This document shows positions 43,964-54,670 of a stretch of 64,000 bases of DNA, piece by piece. Under the pieces are notes generated by a model. The model did not search any database, had not been told where the DNA came from, and saw only the letters and a list, made by a program, of their open reading frames with translations. Source of the DNA: Pelagibacterales bacterium SAG-MED50 (GTDB taxonomy: Bacteria; Pseudomonadota; Alphaproteobacteria; Pelagibacterales; Pelagibacteraceae). Position numbers and translations under genes: made by a program. Location of the stretch: NCBI GenBank assembly GCA_014653385.1, contig JACWER010000007.1:1-64000 (forward strand). The letters are read 5' to 3'. Position 1 is the stretch's first letter; each line of letters starts with the position of its first letter.

Positions 43964-44960
43964 AAAAATTATTTTTAATTAATATTTCTGCAATCTCAAC
44001 TGCATTTAATGCTGCACCTCTTAAAAGATTATCTGATACAATCCACATATTTAAACCATTAGTTACAGTTTTATCCTCTCTTATTCTTGAAATAAAAGTT
44101 TCATCTTTTCCTTCAGCCTCTAAGGGTGTTGAATAACCTCCATCAGCTCTTTCATCAACTACTTTGCAACCTTCAAAATTATCTAAAGCTTCTCTAACTT
44201 TTTCTAATGAAAAAGGATTTTGAAATTCTATATTCACTGATTCTGAATGAGAGACCAGTACTGGCAATCTTACACAAGTAGCTGTTAGATCTATATCATT
44301 ATCTAAAATCTTTTTTGTTTCATTTGTCATTTTAAGCTCTTCTTTTGTATAGCCATCATCTGCAAATACATCTATGTGGGGAATTGCATTAAATGCAATT
44401 TGTTTTGTAAAGTTTTCAGACTCAACTTTACTATTCTGTAAAACTTGTTTTGTTTGCTCTATCAATTCATCCATTGGAGCCTTACCTCCTCCTGAAACTG
44501 ATTGATATGTTGAAACAACTATTCTTTTAATTTTAAATAAATCATGCAACGGCTTTAATGCTATAACGAGTTGAGCTGTTGAACAATTTGGATTTGCAAT
44601 AATATTCTTCTTCATATTATTTAGATGGTCTGAATTTACCTGGGGCACTATCAAAGGAACATCTGGGTCCATTCTGTAAAAACTTGAATTATCAATTACC
44701 AAAGAATGTTTTGCAGCAATTTCAGCAAAATTTTCTGAAATTTTTCCACCTGCTGCGAAAAAACTGATTTTTACTTTAGAAAAATCAAAGGTTTCTAGAT
44801 CAATTACTTCATGCTCATTCCCATTAAAACTAATTTTAGAGCCCGCACTCCTCGATGATGCCAATAAATATAATTTATCTATAGCTAGTCCCTTTTTTTC
44901 GAGAACTTCCAATATTTTTCTGCCTACATTACCAGTGGCTCCAACGATAGCTATATTCAT
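43953..44960 (-). CDS. asd: Aspartate-semialdehyde dehydrogenase
   Basis: This 335-residue enzyme has VGATGNVGRKILEVL for NADP, ASSRSAGSKI, catalytic Cys126 in NPNCSTAQ, and the VSTYQSVSGGGKAPMDEL segment. It makes aspartate semialdehyde for lysine, threonine and methionine synthesis. It lies 19 bp after dmdA and overlaps sdhC by 11 bp, so it bridges the DMSP and TCA gene groups. Confidence 0.96.
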   Translation of the reverse strand: MNIAIVGATGNVGRKILEVLEKKGLAIDKLYLLASSRSAGSKISFNGNEHEVIDLETFDFSKVKISFFAAGGKISENFAEIAAKHSLVIDNSSFYRMDPDVPLIVPQVNSDHLNNMKKNIIANPNCSTAQLVIALKPLHDLFKIKRIVVSTYQSVSGGGKAPMDELIEQTKQVLQNSKVESENFTKQIAFNAIPHIDVFADDGYTKEELKMTNETKKILDNDIDLTATCVRLPVLVSHSESVNIEFQNPFSLEKVREALDNFEGCKVVDERADGGYSTPLEAEGKDETFISRIREDKTVTNGLNMWIVSDNLLRGAALNAVEIAEILIKNNFYGR

Positions 44961-44979
44961 GATTTTGTTGAAGTTTATA

Positions 44980-46089
44980 CTAAATGAAAGGTAAATCGCA
45001 AACTGTTCCTACATGTATTTTTTCATCAATTTCTATTCTAAATTGATCTTTCATGTTCCAATAAGGCTTATTGATCATTGCAATTCCAATAATTTTTTTA
45101 AATGTGGGAGAATACGTGGCTGATCTTACACTTCCGATAATATTATTATTATCATCAAATAATGTCTTTTCACAATACATATCAATTTTATTATGCTCAA
45201 TTTTAACACCTCTTAGTTTTCTTTTTATTCCACTTTGATTTATTTTTTTTAATTCCTCTTTTCCTAAGAAATTTATTTCTGAATCAAGATTTATGTACTT
45301 ATCAAAATTTGCCTCAAAAGGATTATCTCTATTATCAAAATCATTCCCGTATGATAGCAATGCTCCTTCAATTCTTTCAATAAGATTTGGACAGCCTGGT
45401 CTAACATTAAATTCTTTTCCAACCTCAAACAAATAATCATATAAGTCTTGTCCAGCTAAACTATTCTCAACATAAATCTCAAAACCACTTTGTTTTGACC
45501 AACCTGATCTTGCAATAAAATGGGTATGACCTTTAAAGTCAAAATAACTAAAATTAAAGAATTTTAATTGTCTTATTCTTTCACCAAATAATTTAGACAT
45601 TAAATCATCTGCCAAGGGTCCTTGAACTGCTAAAATATTGACATCAGGTTCTTTAATTTCAACTTCAAATTTTTTTCCTGCTGCAAGCCCTTTAGCAAAA
45701 AAAATTACATCTGAGTCAGCTATAGATAACCACCATCTATCTTCTGCTAATTTATTAATAATTGGATCATTAACTAACAAACCTTGATTATCAATTAATG
45801 GGGCATAGTAACATTTGCCAACTTTTGAATTTGATAAATCTCTACATGTCATTAGTTGAACTAGTTTAGCTGAATCTTTTCCTGATATTTCTACTTGTCT
45901 TTCAGCTGCAACATCCCAAACTTGAACATAATTTTTTAAATGTTCATAATCAAACTCTAGAGATTTAAACGATGCTGGTAGCAACATGTGATTATAAACC
46001 GTATATGCACTTACTCCATGGGCCTCTATCCTATCAGTATAGGGTGTACTTCTTAACCTTCTAGATTTTGCTATTGGAAAATTTCTCAT
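44980..46089 (-). CDS. dmdA: DMSP demethylase (GcvT family)
   Basis: This 369-residue tetrahydrofolate-dependent methyltransferase belongs to the GcvT/YgfZ fold. The opening [25 protein letters not shown] and later [57 protein letters not shown] match my memory of Pelagibacter DmdA closely, including length and the C-terminal CDLPFI. It removes a methyl group from DMSP to give methylmercaptopropionate. Clustering with dmdB and dmdC homologues on the same strand supports the call. Its ATG overlaps... the downstream order is hydrolase stop/dmdA start (ATGA, 4 bp). A DmdA paralogue with another substrate is the main alternative. Confidence 0.88.
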   Translation of the reverse strand: MRNFPIAKSRRLRSTPYTDRIEAHGVSAYTVYNHMLLPASFKSLEFDYEHLKNYVQVWDVAAERQVEISGKDSAKLVQLMTCRDLSNSKVGKCYYAPLIDNQGLLVNDPIINKLAEDRWWLSIADSDVIFFAKGLAAGKKFEVEIKEPDVNILAVQGPLADDLMSKLFGERIRQLKFFNFSYFDFKGHTHFIARSGWSKQSGFEIYVENSLAGQDLYDYLFEVGKEFNVRPGCPNLIERIEGALLSYGNDFDNRDNPFEANFDKYINLDSEINFLGKEELKKINQSGIKRKLRGVKIEHNKIDMYCEKTLFDDNNNIIGSVRSATYSPTFKKIIGIAMINKPYWNMKDQFRIEIDEKIHVGTVCDLPFI

Positions 46090-46862
46090 TTTTCTAAAAA
46101 TTCTAAGATCTTTTCTCTCATTTCAAATACTTTTTCAATCATAATCATATGACCACTTCCATCAATTATATGCGTTGTAGAGTTTTTAATTAAATTTGCA
46201 AATTTTTTTCCAAATTCTAAATTAACCATCTTGTCTTCAGCGCCAAAAATTAACATTGAAGGACAATTTATTGCCTTTGCTGCGTTATAACCGTTAGCGT
46301 AGTTATTGCACGCAACAAGATCAACTGCTAATATTTTTCTAATATCTTGTGGGGATTGGATTATTCTCTTTATGGGATTGCCTCCAATAAATTTTTTAGA
46401 GTTTTTAAAGCTCCACTTCATCATTAACTTAACAGCATCTGGATCGCCATTTTCAGCTAGGTCTATTAAGTCTTTATTTACAGGCATTTTATAAGATCCG
46501 CCTATAAAAACTAATTTTTTTAACCTGCTCTTATATTTGTTTGAATATTCAAGTATTTCTAAACATCCTTGAGAGTGACCAACCAAAATAACTTTCTCCA
46601 ATTTTAATTTAATAAATACTTTTTCTAACCAGTCAGCAATCTCCTCAATTGTATCAAGACAAGGACCTTCTGAATTACCATGTCCAGGGAGATCGACTGA
46701 CAATACATTGAAGTTTTTGTTTGAAAAAAATTGCTCAACTAAAGACCAAACAATATGTGAAAGGCCACTACCATGAAGAAAAATAATAGTTTCTTTTTTA
46801 TGATCTAATTCTTGTCCAGCATTTGATGCATGAACACTTTTATTTTCTAGTTCGAATATCAA
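46086..46862 (-). CDS. Alpha/beta hydrolase in the DMSP locus, substrate unknown
   Basis: This 258-residue alpha/beta hydrolase has the oxyanion segment FLHGSG, nucleophile Ser97 in GHSQG, Asp210 in FGAEDKMV and His238 in GSGHMIM, so the triad is complete. The fold covers esterases, C-C bond hydrolases and haloperoxidase-like enzymes; I cannot name a substrate. The start is TTG at 46862, with an AGGAAA site overlapping the dmdB stop codon. It sits between dmdB and dmdA, overlapping the latter by 4 bp, which implies a tie to DMSP breakdown. A thioesterase or esterase role is a guess. Confidence 0.8.
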   Translation of the reverse strand: MIFELENKSVHASNAGQELDHKKETIIFLHGSGLSHIVWSLVEQFFSNKNFNVLSVDLPGHGNSEGPCLDTIEEIADWLEKVFIKLKLEKVILVGHSQGCLEILEYSNKYKSRLKKLVFIGGSYKMPVNKDLIDLAENGDPDAVKLMMKWSFKNSKKFIGGNPIKRIIQSPQDIRKILAVDLVACNNYANGYNAAKAINCPSMLIFGAEDKMVNLEFGKKFANLIKNSTTHIIDGSGHMIMIEKVFEMREKILEFLEK

Positions 46863-46870
46863 ATAATTTC

Positions 46871-48487
46871 CTAAAACTGTTTTCTTAATTCAAACTTCTG
46901 AATTTTTCCTGTTGATGTTTTTGGTAGTTCACAGAAAATAACTTTTTTGGGTACTTTAAAACCTGCTAGAGTTTCTTTGCAAAAGTCTATTAATTCTTTT
47001 TCTGTAACTGGTTTATCTTGAACCATCTCTATAAACGCACACGGAACTTCTCCCCATTTTTCGTCAGGCTTTGCAACTACTGCTGCAATAGATACTGATG
47101 GATGTTTTGCAAGTGTATTTTCAATTTCAATAGATGAAATATTTTCACCTCCAGAAATAATAATATCTTTAGATCTATCCTGTATCTTAACGTATCCATC
47201 AGGGTGCATAACTGCCAAATCACCAGTGTGAAACCAACCTCCAGCCATCGCTTTGTCAGTTGCAGCTTTATCTTTAAAATACCCTTTCATTACAATGTTT
47301 CCTCTGATCATAATTTCACCAATAGTTTTTCCATCTTGCGTAACTTCATTCATTGTCTCAGGGTCCATAACTGTAACCCCTTCAGTATTAGGATATCTAA
47401 CACCCTGTCTTGCTTTAATTTCGTTCTGTTTATCTTCATCAAAATCGTTCCATTCATCATTCCAAGCACATTGAGTGACATGACCATAAGTTTCAGTTAA
47501 ACCATAAACATGCATTACTTCAAAACCAAGATTTTTCATTTTCTTAAAAATTATGCTAGGTGGTGGAGCTCCTGCTGTTAACACATAAACCTTATTTTTA
47601 AGTTTTTTTCGATCTGCTTCTGGCGCCCCTGTAATCATATTTAATATAATTGGTGCACCCCCAAAATGAGTTACATTATACTTCTCTATTAGCTCAAATA
47701 TTTTTTTAACATCTATATTTCTTAGACAAATAGTTCTTCCATTCAACATTGGGATAGTCCAAGGATAACACCATCCATTACAGTGAAACATTGGAACAAC
47801 TGTTAAGAAATTTAACCTATTTGGCATACTCCAAGCAACTGAGCTACCTGTGGACATCAAGTACGCACCTCTATGATGATAAACAACTCCTTTTGGATTA
47901 CCTGTTGTTCCTGAGGTATAGCTTAAGGATATAGCTTGCCATTCATCTTCTGGCATTTTCCAATCATAATTTTCGTCACCTGTATTTAAAAAATCTTCAT
48001 ATTCTAAATCACCAATTTTTTCTAACTTCGACTGATCAGCATGTTTGTCATTTATATCAATAATAACAATTTCTTTATTTAAAATTTTTAGAGCTTTTTT
48101 TACTTCCACATGAAGTTGTCTATCAACAACCAAAACCTTGGCCTCACTATGATCTAAAATATAGGCAATAGTGTTTGCATCTAATCTGACATTAATAGTG
48201 TTTAATACACCACCAGTCATAGGAACTGAATAATGTGCCTCAAAAATTTCAGGAGTATTAAATGCTAAAAATGAAACTGTATCCCCTTTACTAATTCCAA
48301 TTTTTGATAATGCACTCGCAAACTTTACAGCTCTTTTATAGACTTCAATCCATGTATATTTTCTATCTTCATAAACTATTGCCTCATAATTAGGGTAAAC
48401 ATCTTTGGCTCTTTCTAAAAATGTTAATGGAGTAAGAGGAATATGGTTAGCTTTATTTTTATCTAAATTTGTATCGTAACTACTCAT
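46871..48487 (-). CDS. dmdB: Acyl-CoA ligase, probable methylmercaptopropionate-CoA ligase
   Basis: This 538-residue AMP-forming ligase has the P-loop TSGTTGNPKG (191-200), YGLTETYGH, GWFHTGDLAVMHPDGY, DRSKDIIISGGENIS, and catalytic Lys528 in TSTGKIQKF. It would attach CoA to methylmercaptopropionate made by DmdA. The family also includes medium-chain fatty acid ligases, so the specific role rests on context: it lies 2 bp after the dmdC homologue and in the dmdA cluster. Confidence 0.85.
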   Translation of the reverse strand: MSSYDTNLDKNKANHIPLTPLTFLERAKDVYPNYEAIVYEDRKYTWIEVYKRAVKFASALSKIGISKGDTVSFLAFNTPEIFEAHYSVPMTGGVLNTINVRLDANTIAYILDHSEAKVLVVDRQLHVEVKKALKILNKEIVIIDINDKHADQSKLEKIGDLEYEDFLNTGDENYDWKMPEDEWQAISLSYTSGTTGNPKGVVYHHRGAYLMSTGSSVAWSMPNRLNFLTVVPMFHCNGWCYPWTIPMLNGRTICLRNIDVKKIFELIEKYNVTHFGGAPIILNMITGAPEADRKKLKNKVYVLTAGAPPPSIIFKKMKNLGFEVMHVYGLTETYGHVTQCAWNDEWNDFDEDKQNEIKARQGVRYPNTEGVTVMDPETMNEVTQDGKTIGEIMIRGNIVMKGYFKDKAATDKAMAGGWFHTGDLAVMHPDGYVKIQDRSKDIIISGGENISSIEIENTLAKHPSVSIAAVVAKPDEKWGEVPCAFIEMVQDKPVTEKELIDFCKETLAGFKVPKKVIFCELPKTSTGKIQKFELRKQF

Positions 48488-48489
48488 GA

Positions 48490-50253
48490 TTAATTAAATT
48501 TGAAATTCATTATGTTTGAACTTCCAGATATTGCAGATTTATAATGGAATTCAGCTCTTGGTAAAACTTTATCAAAATAAAATTTTGCTGTGTTTATTTT
48601 ATCTTCATAAAATTCTTTATTGGTCTCATAGTCAGAGAAACTTACTTCTAATATCTTAATCCATGAATATGCAATCGATACATAACCAAGTGTTTTTAAA
48701 TAATCATTTGCAGCTGCACTAACATCATCCTTTTCAATTTTAGTTTTGTCTTCAATCCAGCCTGTAAATTTATGCAAAATATCTAAGTAATAATTTAATT
48801 CCTTAGAATATGATTTTACTTTTTCATTTTTACTATCACATTCTTTTTTTACCATTTCTAAAAATTTTTTAAGAATATTTCCATTTTTGTTTGAAAGTTT
48901 TCTAAAAACTAAATCTGCTGCTTGAACTGAATTTGTACCTTCATAAATAGGCGTAATTCTATTATCTCGATATAATTGTTCAATTCCTTGATCTTTAGTA
49001 AATCCATATCCTCCATGAATTTGCATCGCATCACTGGTGATTTCCATTGCTAAATCTGTAAATAACGATTTAACAACAGGTGTCATTAACGAAACATAAT
49101 CAGATGCTTCTTGTTTGACTTTTTTATCTGGATGGTTGAGACTTACTTCTGTTTGTTGTGAAAGCCAAAAACAAAGAGCTCTTTCTCCTTCAATTATAGA
49201 TTTCATATTTAATAGAGATTTTCTAATGTCTGCATGTTCAATTATAAAATCTGCTCCATTAGTAGATTTAGTATTATTCGTTTTCCCCTGCTTTCTTTCT
49301 TTAGCATAGGTAAGTGAATTCTGATAAGCTATTTCAGATATTCCCAAACCTTGAATACCTACCAAAATTCTCTCTAAATTCATCATCGTAAACATTTGAT
49401 TTAAACCTTTATTTTTTGTTCCGATTAAATATCCGGTCGCTTCATCAAAGTTTAAAACACAAGTTGCTGAACCTTTAATACCCATTTTATGTTCTACTGA
49501 ACCAGTTGATACTCCGTTTCTCGCACCTACGGACCCATCTTCATTTACAATAAATTTAGGTACAAGGAATAAGCTTATCCCTTTTGTTCCTGAAGGGGAG
49601 TCAGCTGCTCTAGCTATCACCAAATGTATAATATTTTCTGTAAGATCGTGGTCGCCTGAAGTAATAAATATCTTTTGCCCACTGATTTTAAAAGTACCAT
49701 CTTTCTGTTCTACTGCTCTAGTTTTTAACATTCCCAAATCTGTCCCACAAACTGGTTCTGTTAAACACATTGTTCCACTCCATTTTCCTTCTACCATTTT
49801 TGGAAGGTATTTATCTTTAGTCTCCTCACTGGCATGATGTAATAAACAATTATAAGCACCAATTGTTAATTCACTATAAAGTTTAAAAGAAAGAGAAGTT
49901 GAAGACAGCATTTCATCAAAAAATGCACTTATTGTTTTAGGCATTCCCTGACCACCATATTTTGGATCACATGATAACGATATCCAGCCATCTTCTATAT
50001 ACTTTTGATAAGCTTCTTTGTAACCTGGGGGAGTTCTAACAACGCCATTTTCTAATTTAGCTGGATTTTCATCTCCAGCTAGTGCAAGGGGTAATAGGAG
50101 ATTTTGATTTATTTTTGCTGCTTCCTCTAAAATATCTTTTGCTAAATCTAGATTAACTTCATGATATTTTTCTAGCTCATTGTAATTTTTATTATCCCTT
50201 AATTTTTCAAAGAGAAACAACATGTCATCTAAAGGAGCTGTGTAATTTGGCAT
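48490..50253 (-). CDS. dmdC: Acyl-CoA dehydrogenase, probable methylmercaptopropionyl-CoA dehydrogenase
   Basis: This 587-residue flavoprotein is a long acyl-CoA dehydrogenase: MCLTEPVCGTDLGMLKTRA, KISGQKIFITSGDHD, NLERILVGIQGLG, IHGGYGFTKDQGIEQLYRDNRITPIYEGTNSVQA, plus a C-terminal extension beyond the usual 380 residues. DmdC enzymes have this long form and make methylthioacryloyl-CoA. The extended family also includes fatty-acyl enzymes. Adjacency to dmdB (2 bp) and dmdA gives the function. It is first in the DMSP group, 26 bp after leuB. Confidence 0.86.
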   Translation of the reverse strand: MPNYTAPLDDMLFLFEKLRDNKNYNELEKYHEVNLDLAKDILEEAAKINQNLLLPLALAGDENPAKLENGVVRTPPGYKEAYQKYIEDGWISLSCDPKYGGQGMPKTISAFFDEMLSSTSLSFKLYSELTIGAYNCLLHHASEETKDKYLPKMVEGKWSGTMCLTEPVCGTDLGMLKTRAVEQKDGTFKISGQKIFITSGDHDLTENIIHLVIARAADSPSGTKGISLFLVPKFIVNEDGSVGARNGVSTGSVEHKMGIKGSATCVLNFDEATGYLIGTKNKGLNQMFTMMNLERILVGIQGLGISEIAYQNSLTYAKERKQGKTNNTKSTNGADFIIEHADIRKSLLNMKSIIEGERALCFWLSQQTEVSLNHPDKKVKQEASDYVSLMTPVVKSLFTDLAMEITSDAMQIHGGYGFTKDQGIEQLYRDNRITPIYEGTNSVQAADLVFRKLSNKNGNILKKFLEMVKKECDSKNEKVKSYSKELNYYLDILHKFTGWIEDKTKIEKDDVSAAANDYLKTLGYVSIAYSWIKILEVSFSDYETNKEFYEDKINTAKFYFDKVLPRAEFHYKSAISGSSNIMNFKFN

Positions 50254-50279
50254 TTGTGGACTTTAGAATAATTCTAGAT

Positions 50280-51386
50280 TTATTGCAATTTTGAAATTAT
50301 CGCATTACCCATGTCTGAAGTCGATGTATCTTTCATGCCTTCAGATAGTATATCTTTTGTTCTTAGACCATCATTTAATACATCCTGAACTGCTTTTTCT
50401 AGGCTATCTGCTTCATTATCTAAATCTAATGAATATCTTAACGCCATCGCAAAACTCAATATCGATGCAATTGGATTGGCTATTCCTTTTCCAGCAATAT
50501 CTGGAGCAGATCCATGAATAGGTTCATACATAGCTCTCATTTCACCATCTTTATTTTTTGCCCCTAATGATGCAGATGGCAGAAGACCTAAAGATCCTGT
50601 AAGCATTGAAGCTTGATCTGAAAGCATGTCACCAAATAAATTGTCTGTCACTATCACATCAAATTGTTTTGGGTTTCTTAAAAGCTGCATTGCACAATTA
50701 TCAGCAAGCATATGGCTTAATTCCACATCTTTATATTCTTTATCGTGAAGCTCTTGAACTTCCTCTTTCCAGAGCTGACCTGCTTCCATTACATTTGATT
50801 TTTCACAAGAAGTGACTTTGTTAGATCTTTTTTTTGCTAAATCAAAAGCAATTCTTGCTACTCTAGTAATTTCACTAGTTGTGTATGTGTGAGTATTAAT
50901 TCCTTTTCTCTCACCATTATCTATTGGTTTAATTCCTCTTGGCTCACCAAAATATATTCCACCTGTCAACTCTCTTACTATCATTATGTCTAATCCTGAT
51001 ACGATTTCTGGCTTTAATGTTGATGCATCAACTAATTGTTCAAAACAGATAGCAGGTCTTAAATTTGCAAATAATTTTAATTCTTTTCTAAGTTTTAATA
51101 ATGCTCTTTCGGGTTTTTTTGAAAATTCTAAGTTATCCCATTTAGGACCTCCAACAGCACCAAGCATAACCACTTCGCTTTCTAAAGCTTTGTAAAACAC
51201 TTCATCAGTTATAGGTGTTCCATGTTTATCATACGAACAACCACCAGCTAGATCTTCATCTATTTCAAAATCCAAAGATTTGTTGTCATTAAACCAATTA
51301 ATAATTTTTTTTACTTCGCCAATAACTTCAGGACCAATACCATCACCTGGTAATAAAAGTATTTTTCTTTTTTTAACTTTAATCAT
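50280..51386 (-). CDS. leuB: 3-isopropylmalate dehydrogenase
   Basis: This 368-residue enzyme has [77 protein letters not shown] and [15 protein letters not shown], all LeuB signatures. It performs the oxidative decarboxylation of leucine synthesis. It overlaps leuD by 8 bp. dmdC follows after only 26 bp with no terminator seen. Confidence 0.97.
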   Translation of the reverse strand: MIKVKKRKILLLPGDGIGPEVIGEVKKIINWFNDNKSLDFEIDEDLAGGCSYDKHGTPITDEVFYKALESEVVMLGAVGGPKWDNLEFSKKPERALLKLRKELKLFANLRPAICFEQLVDASTLKPEIVSGLDIMIVRELTGGIYFGEPRGIKPIDNGERKGINTHTYTTSEITRVARIAFDLAKKRSNKVTSCEKSNVMEAGQLWKEEVQELHDKEYKDVELSHMLADNCAMQLLRNPKQFDVIVTDNLFGDMLSDQASMLTGSLGLLPSASLGAKNKDGEMRAMYEPIHGSAPDIAGKGIANPIASILSFAMALRYSLDLDNEADSLEKAVQDVLNDGLRTKDILSEGMKDTSTSDMGNAIISKLQ

Positions 51387-51984
51387 TAAAAATCCATGGT
51401 TTTTTATTTTTTAGATTTGTTTCAAAGTTTTCAATTTTATCTGACTTTTTTAATGATAGAGCAATATCGTCTAATCCCTCAAGCAAGCACTTTTTCTTAA
51501 AGGGATCTACATCAAACTTAATTTCATTATTTCCATAAACTATTTTTTCGTCATTTAAATCAACAGAAATTTCTTCTTTTCTGTTAGCATATTCTGATAA
51601 TTCCTTAATTTTTTCTTCTTCTAGAATTATGGGTAAAATTCCATTTTTAAAACAATTGCTATAGAATATGTCTGCATAGCTAGAACTAATTACACAAGTT
51701 ATCCCAAAATCTAATAATGCCCAAGGTGCATGCTCTCTAGAAGAACCACATCCAAAATTTTTACCTGCAATTAGAATTTTTGAACCTTTATATGGATTCT
51801 GATTTAAAATAAAATCTCTAATTTCTTTACCTTGATCGTCGTATCTCATTTCAAAGAATAAATTTTTACCAAGTCCAGTTCTTTTAATTGTCTTTAAAAA
51901 CTGTTTTGGAATAATCATGTCTGTATCTATATTCACTATAGGTAAATATGCTGGCACACTTTTTAATCTATTAAATTTTTGCAT
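51379..51984 (-). CDS. leuD: Isopropylmalate isomerase small subunit
   Basis: This 201-residue protein has [36 protein letters not shown], and [18 protein letters not shown], the small-subunit core. With LeuC it isomerises 2- to 3-isopropylmalate. It shares one base with the leuC stop. Confidence 0.97.
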   Translation of the reverse strand: MQKFNRLKSVPAYLPIVNIDTDMIIPKQFLKTIKRTGLGKNLFFEMRYDDQGKEIRDFILNQNPYKGSKILIAGKNFGCGSSREHAPWALLDFGITCVISSSYADIFYSNCFKNGILPIILEEEKIKELSEYANRKEEISVDLNDEKIVYGNNEIKFDVDPFKKKCLLEGLDDIALSLKKSDKIENFETNLKNKKPWIFND

Positions 51985-53387
51985 TAGTTTTGATACTTCC
52001 TCACATCATCTAGACTTCCAGATATTGCAGCAGCGGCTGCCATACCAGGACTAACTAAATGAGTTCTACCGCCTCTTCCTTGTCGTCCTTCAAAATTTCT
52101 GTTTGAAGTAGAAGCACATCTTTCTTCAGGTTTTAATTTATCAGCATTCATTGCTAAACACATTGAGCAACCTGGCTCTCTCCATTCAAAACCAGAATTA
52201 ACAAATATTTTATCTAAACCTTCTTGTTCAGCCTGCTCTTTTACTAAACCAGAGCCAGGAACAACCATTGCATTTACATGTGAAGATATTTTTTTATCTT
52301 TTAAAATTTTAGCAGCCTCTCTTAAATCTTCTATTCTGCCATTTGTGCAACTTCCAATAAACACCTTGTCTATTTTAATGTCTTTAGCTGCCATATCTGG
52401 TTTTAAACCCATATATTTTAAAGCTCTTTCAATAGAGTTCTTTTTATCCTCATCACTTTCACTTTGAGGATTAGGAACTTTATCATCTATAGTAATTACA
52501 TCTTGAGGAGAAGTCCCCCATGTAATCATTGGTAAAATTTCATCTGCATTTAAATTAAGCTCTTGATCAAAACTTGCATCTGTATCAGTTTTAAGAGTAC
52601 TCCAATAGTTTAAGGCTTTTTCCCAATTATCTCCTTTTGGCGACATAGGTTTTCCGTTTAAATAATTAAATATTTTTTCATCTGGTGCTATTAATCCTGC
52701 TCTTGCTCCACCTTCTATTGTCATATTACAAATAGTCATTCTTTGCTCAACACTCAAAGATCTAATTAAATCACCAGCATATTCTATAACTGAACCTGTT
52801 CCACCAGCCGTTCCAATTTTTCCAATAATTTGAAGTATTACATCTTTTGATGTAACGCCTAGAGGTAATTGACCATTAACATTTATTCTAAAATTTTTTG
52901 CTTTTTTTTGAACTAATGTTTGTGTTGCTAAAACATGTTCAACTTCAGATGTCCCAATACCAAATGCTAATGAACCGAAAGCACCATGTGTTGCTGTATG
53001 ACTATCGCCACAAACTATTACTGTTCCAGGTTGAGTGAAACCTTGTTCGGGTCCAATTATATGCACAATCCCCTGACGTTTGTCATCCATTCCAAAAAGC
53101 TGGACTCCAAATTCTTTACAGTTAGCTTCTAATGTATCAACTTGTATTTTTGACTCTACATCAGCTATTCCTTTTGTTCTATCTGTCGTAGGTACATTGT
53201 GATCAGCTACAGCTAAAGTTAAATTAGGGTGTCTAACTTTTCTATTTGAATTTCTTAAACCTTCAAAAGCTTGGGGACTTGTTACTTCATGAACTAAATG
53301 CCTATCAACAAACAATAACGCAGTTCCATCATCTTGTTGATCAACCAAGTGATCTTTCCAAATTTTATCGTAAAGAGTAGTAGACAT
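51984..53387 (-). CDS. leuC: Isopropylmalate isomerase large subunit
   Basis: This 467-residue aconitase-family protein has [38 protein letters not shown], and [11 protein letters not shown], supplying the three cysteines of the [4Fe-4S] cluster, plus [22 protein letters not shown]. It is the catalytic subunit with LeuD. It begins 11 bp after rplS. Confidence 0.97.
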   Translation of the reverse strand: MSTTLYDKIWKDHLVDQQDDGTALLFVDRHLVHEVTSPQAFEGLRNSNRKVRHPNLTLAVADHNVPTTDRTKGIADVESKIQVDTLEANCKEFGVQLFGMDDKRQGIVHIIGPEQGFTQPGTVIVCGDSHTATHGAFGSLAFGIGTSEVEHVLATQTLVQKKAKNFRINVNGQLPLGVTSKDVILQIIGKIGTAGGTGSVIEYAGDLIRSLSVEQRMTICNMTIEGGARAGLIAPDEKIFNYLNGKPMSPKGDNWEKALNYWSTLKTDTDASFDQELNLNADEILPMITWGTSPQDVITIDDKVPNPQSESDEDKKNSIERALKYMGLKPDMAAKDIKIDKVFIGSCTNGRIEDLREAAKILKDKKISSHVNAMVVPGSGLVKEQAEQEGLDKIFVNSGFEWREPGCSMCLAMNADKLKPEERCASTSNRNFEGRQGRGGRTHLVSPGMAAAAAISGSLDDVRKYQN

Positions 53388-53398
53388 TGAAAAAAAAA

Positions 53399-53953
53399 TT
53401 ATTTTTTTTCTGAAGGACTTTCTGATTTTAGTTCTTCTTTTGAAATCTCTGCTGCTGGAGCTTCTTCTTTAGAAGCTTCTGCTACTGGTGCCGCCTCTAC
53501 TGCTGGAGCTTCTTCTTTAGGAGTTTCTGCAACTGGTGCAACATTTTCCTCAGTTACAGTTTCTGGTTTTACATCAACATCAATCCCAATTTTCTTTCTT
53601 ATTTTTTCTGCAATTCTTGCTGATTTACCAGTTCTGTCTCTTAAGTAGTAAAGTTTAGCTCTTCTTACTTTTCCTGATCTTATTACTTTAATTGAATCTA
53701 TAAGTGTTCCATATAACGGGAAAGTTCTTTCAACACCTTCTCCAAAAGAAATTTTTCTAACCGTAAAAGAAGAATTTAAATCTCTACTTTTTTTAGCAAT
53801 ACAAACGCCTTCAAAATATTGAATTCTTTCTTTTTTACCTTCGGTAATTCTAACACCAACTTTAACTACATCTCCTGGATAGAAATCTGGAATTTTTTTC
53901 TCTGATAGTATTTTTTTAACGTTATGTTGGTTTATTTCTTCAATTGTTTTCAT
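53399..53953 (-). CDS. rplS: 50S ribosomal protein L19 with Ala/Glu-rich tail
   Basis: About 184 residues, against roughly 115 in E. coli. The core has [48 protein letters not shown], and [21 protein letters not shown]. From about residue 130 a tail of alternating Pro-Lys-Glu-Glu-Ala and Ala-Pro-Val-Ala-Glu follows. I prefer the ATG at 53953 ([11 protein letters not shown]) to an upstream TTG at 53968. The tail shares exact 19-bp DNA segments with rpsP (53454-53472 and 53502-53520). Confidence 0.93.
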   Translation of the reverse strand: MKTIEEINQHNVKKILSEKKIPDFYPGDVVKVGVRITEGKKERIQYFEGVCIAKKSRDLNSSFTVRKISFGEGVERTFPLYGTLIDSIKVIRSGKVRRAKLYYLRDRTGKSARIAEKIRKKIGIDVDVKPETVTEENVAPVAETPKEEAPAVEAAPVAEASKEEAPAAEISKEELKSESPSEKK

Positions 53954-53969
53954 ATCAGTGTTTATCAAG

Positions 53970-54656
53970 TTAATTCTTCTTATATTTTTGCCATAAATCT
54001 GGTCTTCGGACGCGTGTTATAGCCTCAGATTGAGATAAACGCCAGTCTTTAATTTTGCTGTGATCACCGGATAATAGTACCTCTGGAACAGCTTTTTCCT
54101 CCCAAATTTGTGGTTTTGTGTATTGTGGATACTCCAATAACCCATTTTCAAAACTTTCGTCGACCCTAGAGTTTTCATTACCTAGAACTCCAGGTAAAAG
54201 TCTTAATATACTATCAATCACAACAAATGCTGCTGTTTCTCCTCCTGATAAAATATAATCTCCTATACTTATCTCTTCTATATTTCGAGTAGATAATACC
54301 CTTTCATCAACACCTTCAAAATGACCACAAATGAAAGATACTGATTTCTCATTTGATAATTCTCGAGCATAATTTTGATCAAATTTTTTACCTTTTGGTG
54401 ATAAATAAATTACTTTTTCACCTTCAATTTTATTTTGATCTAAAGATTTTGCTAAGACATCTGCTTTTAAAAGCATTCCAGAGCCTCCACCATAGGGAGT
54501 GTCGTCAACTGTTTTATGTTTATCTTCAGCTGCATCTCTGATGTTTACAATATTTAAATTCCATAAATTTTTAGATAAAGCTTTTCCATATAGGCCTTTT
54601 GATAAAGGCCCAGGAAAAAATTCAGGATAAAGTGTAAACACTTGAGCTTGCCACAT
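53970..54656 (-). CDS. trmD: tRNA (guanine37-N1)-methyltransferase
   Basis: This 228-residue SPOUT methyltransferase has [56 protein letters not shown] and [15 protein letters not shown], which build the knotted SAM site. It methylates G37 of tRNA to prevent frameshifting. It lies between rpsP and rplS, but rimM, which usually stands between rpsP and trmD, is absent. Confidence 0.96.
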   Translation of the reverse strand: MWQAQVFTLYPEFFPGPLSKGLYGKALSKNLWNLNIVNIRDAAEDKHKTVDDTPYGGGSGMLLKADVLAKSLDQNKIEGEKVIYLSPKGKKFDQNYARELSNEKSVSFICGHFEGVDERVLSTRNIEEISIGDYILSGGETAAFVVIDSILRLLPGVLGNENSRVDESFENGLLEYPQYTKPQIWEEKAVPEVLLSGDHSKIKDWRLSQSEAITRVRRPDLWQKYKKN

Positions 54657-54670
54657 AAATAATCTTTAAA

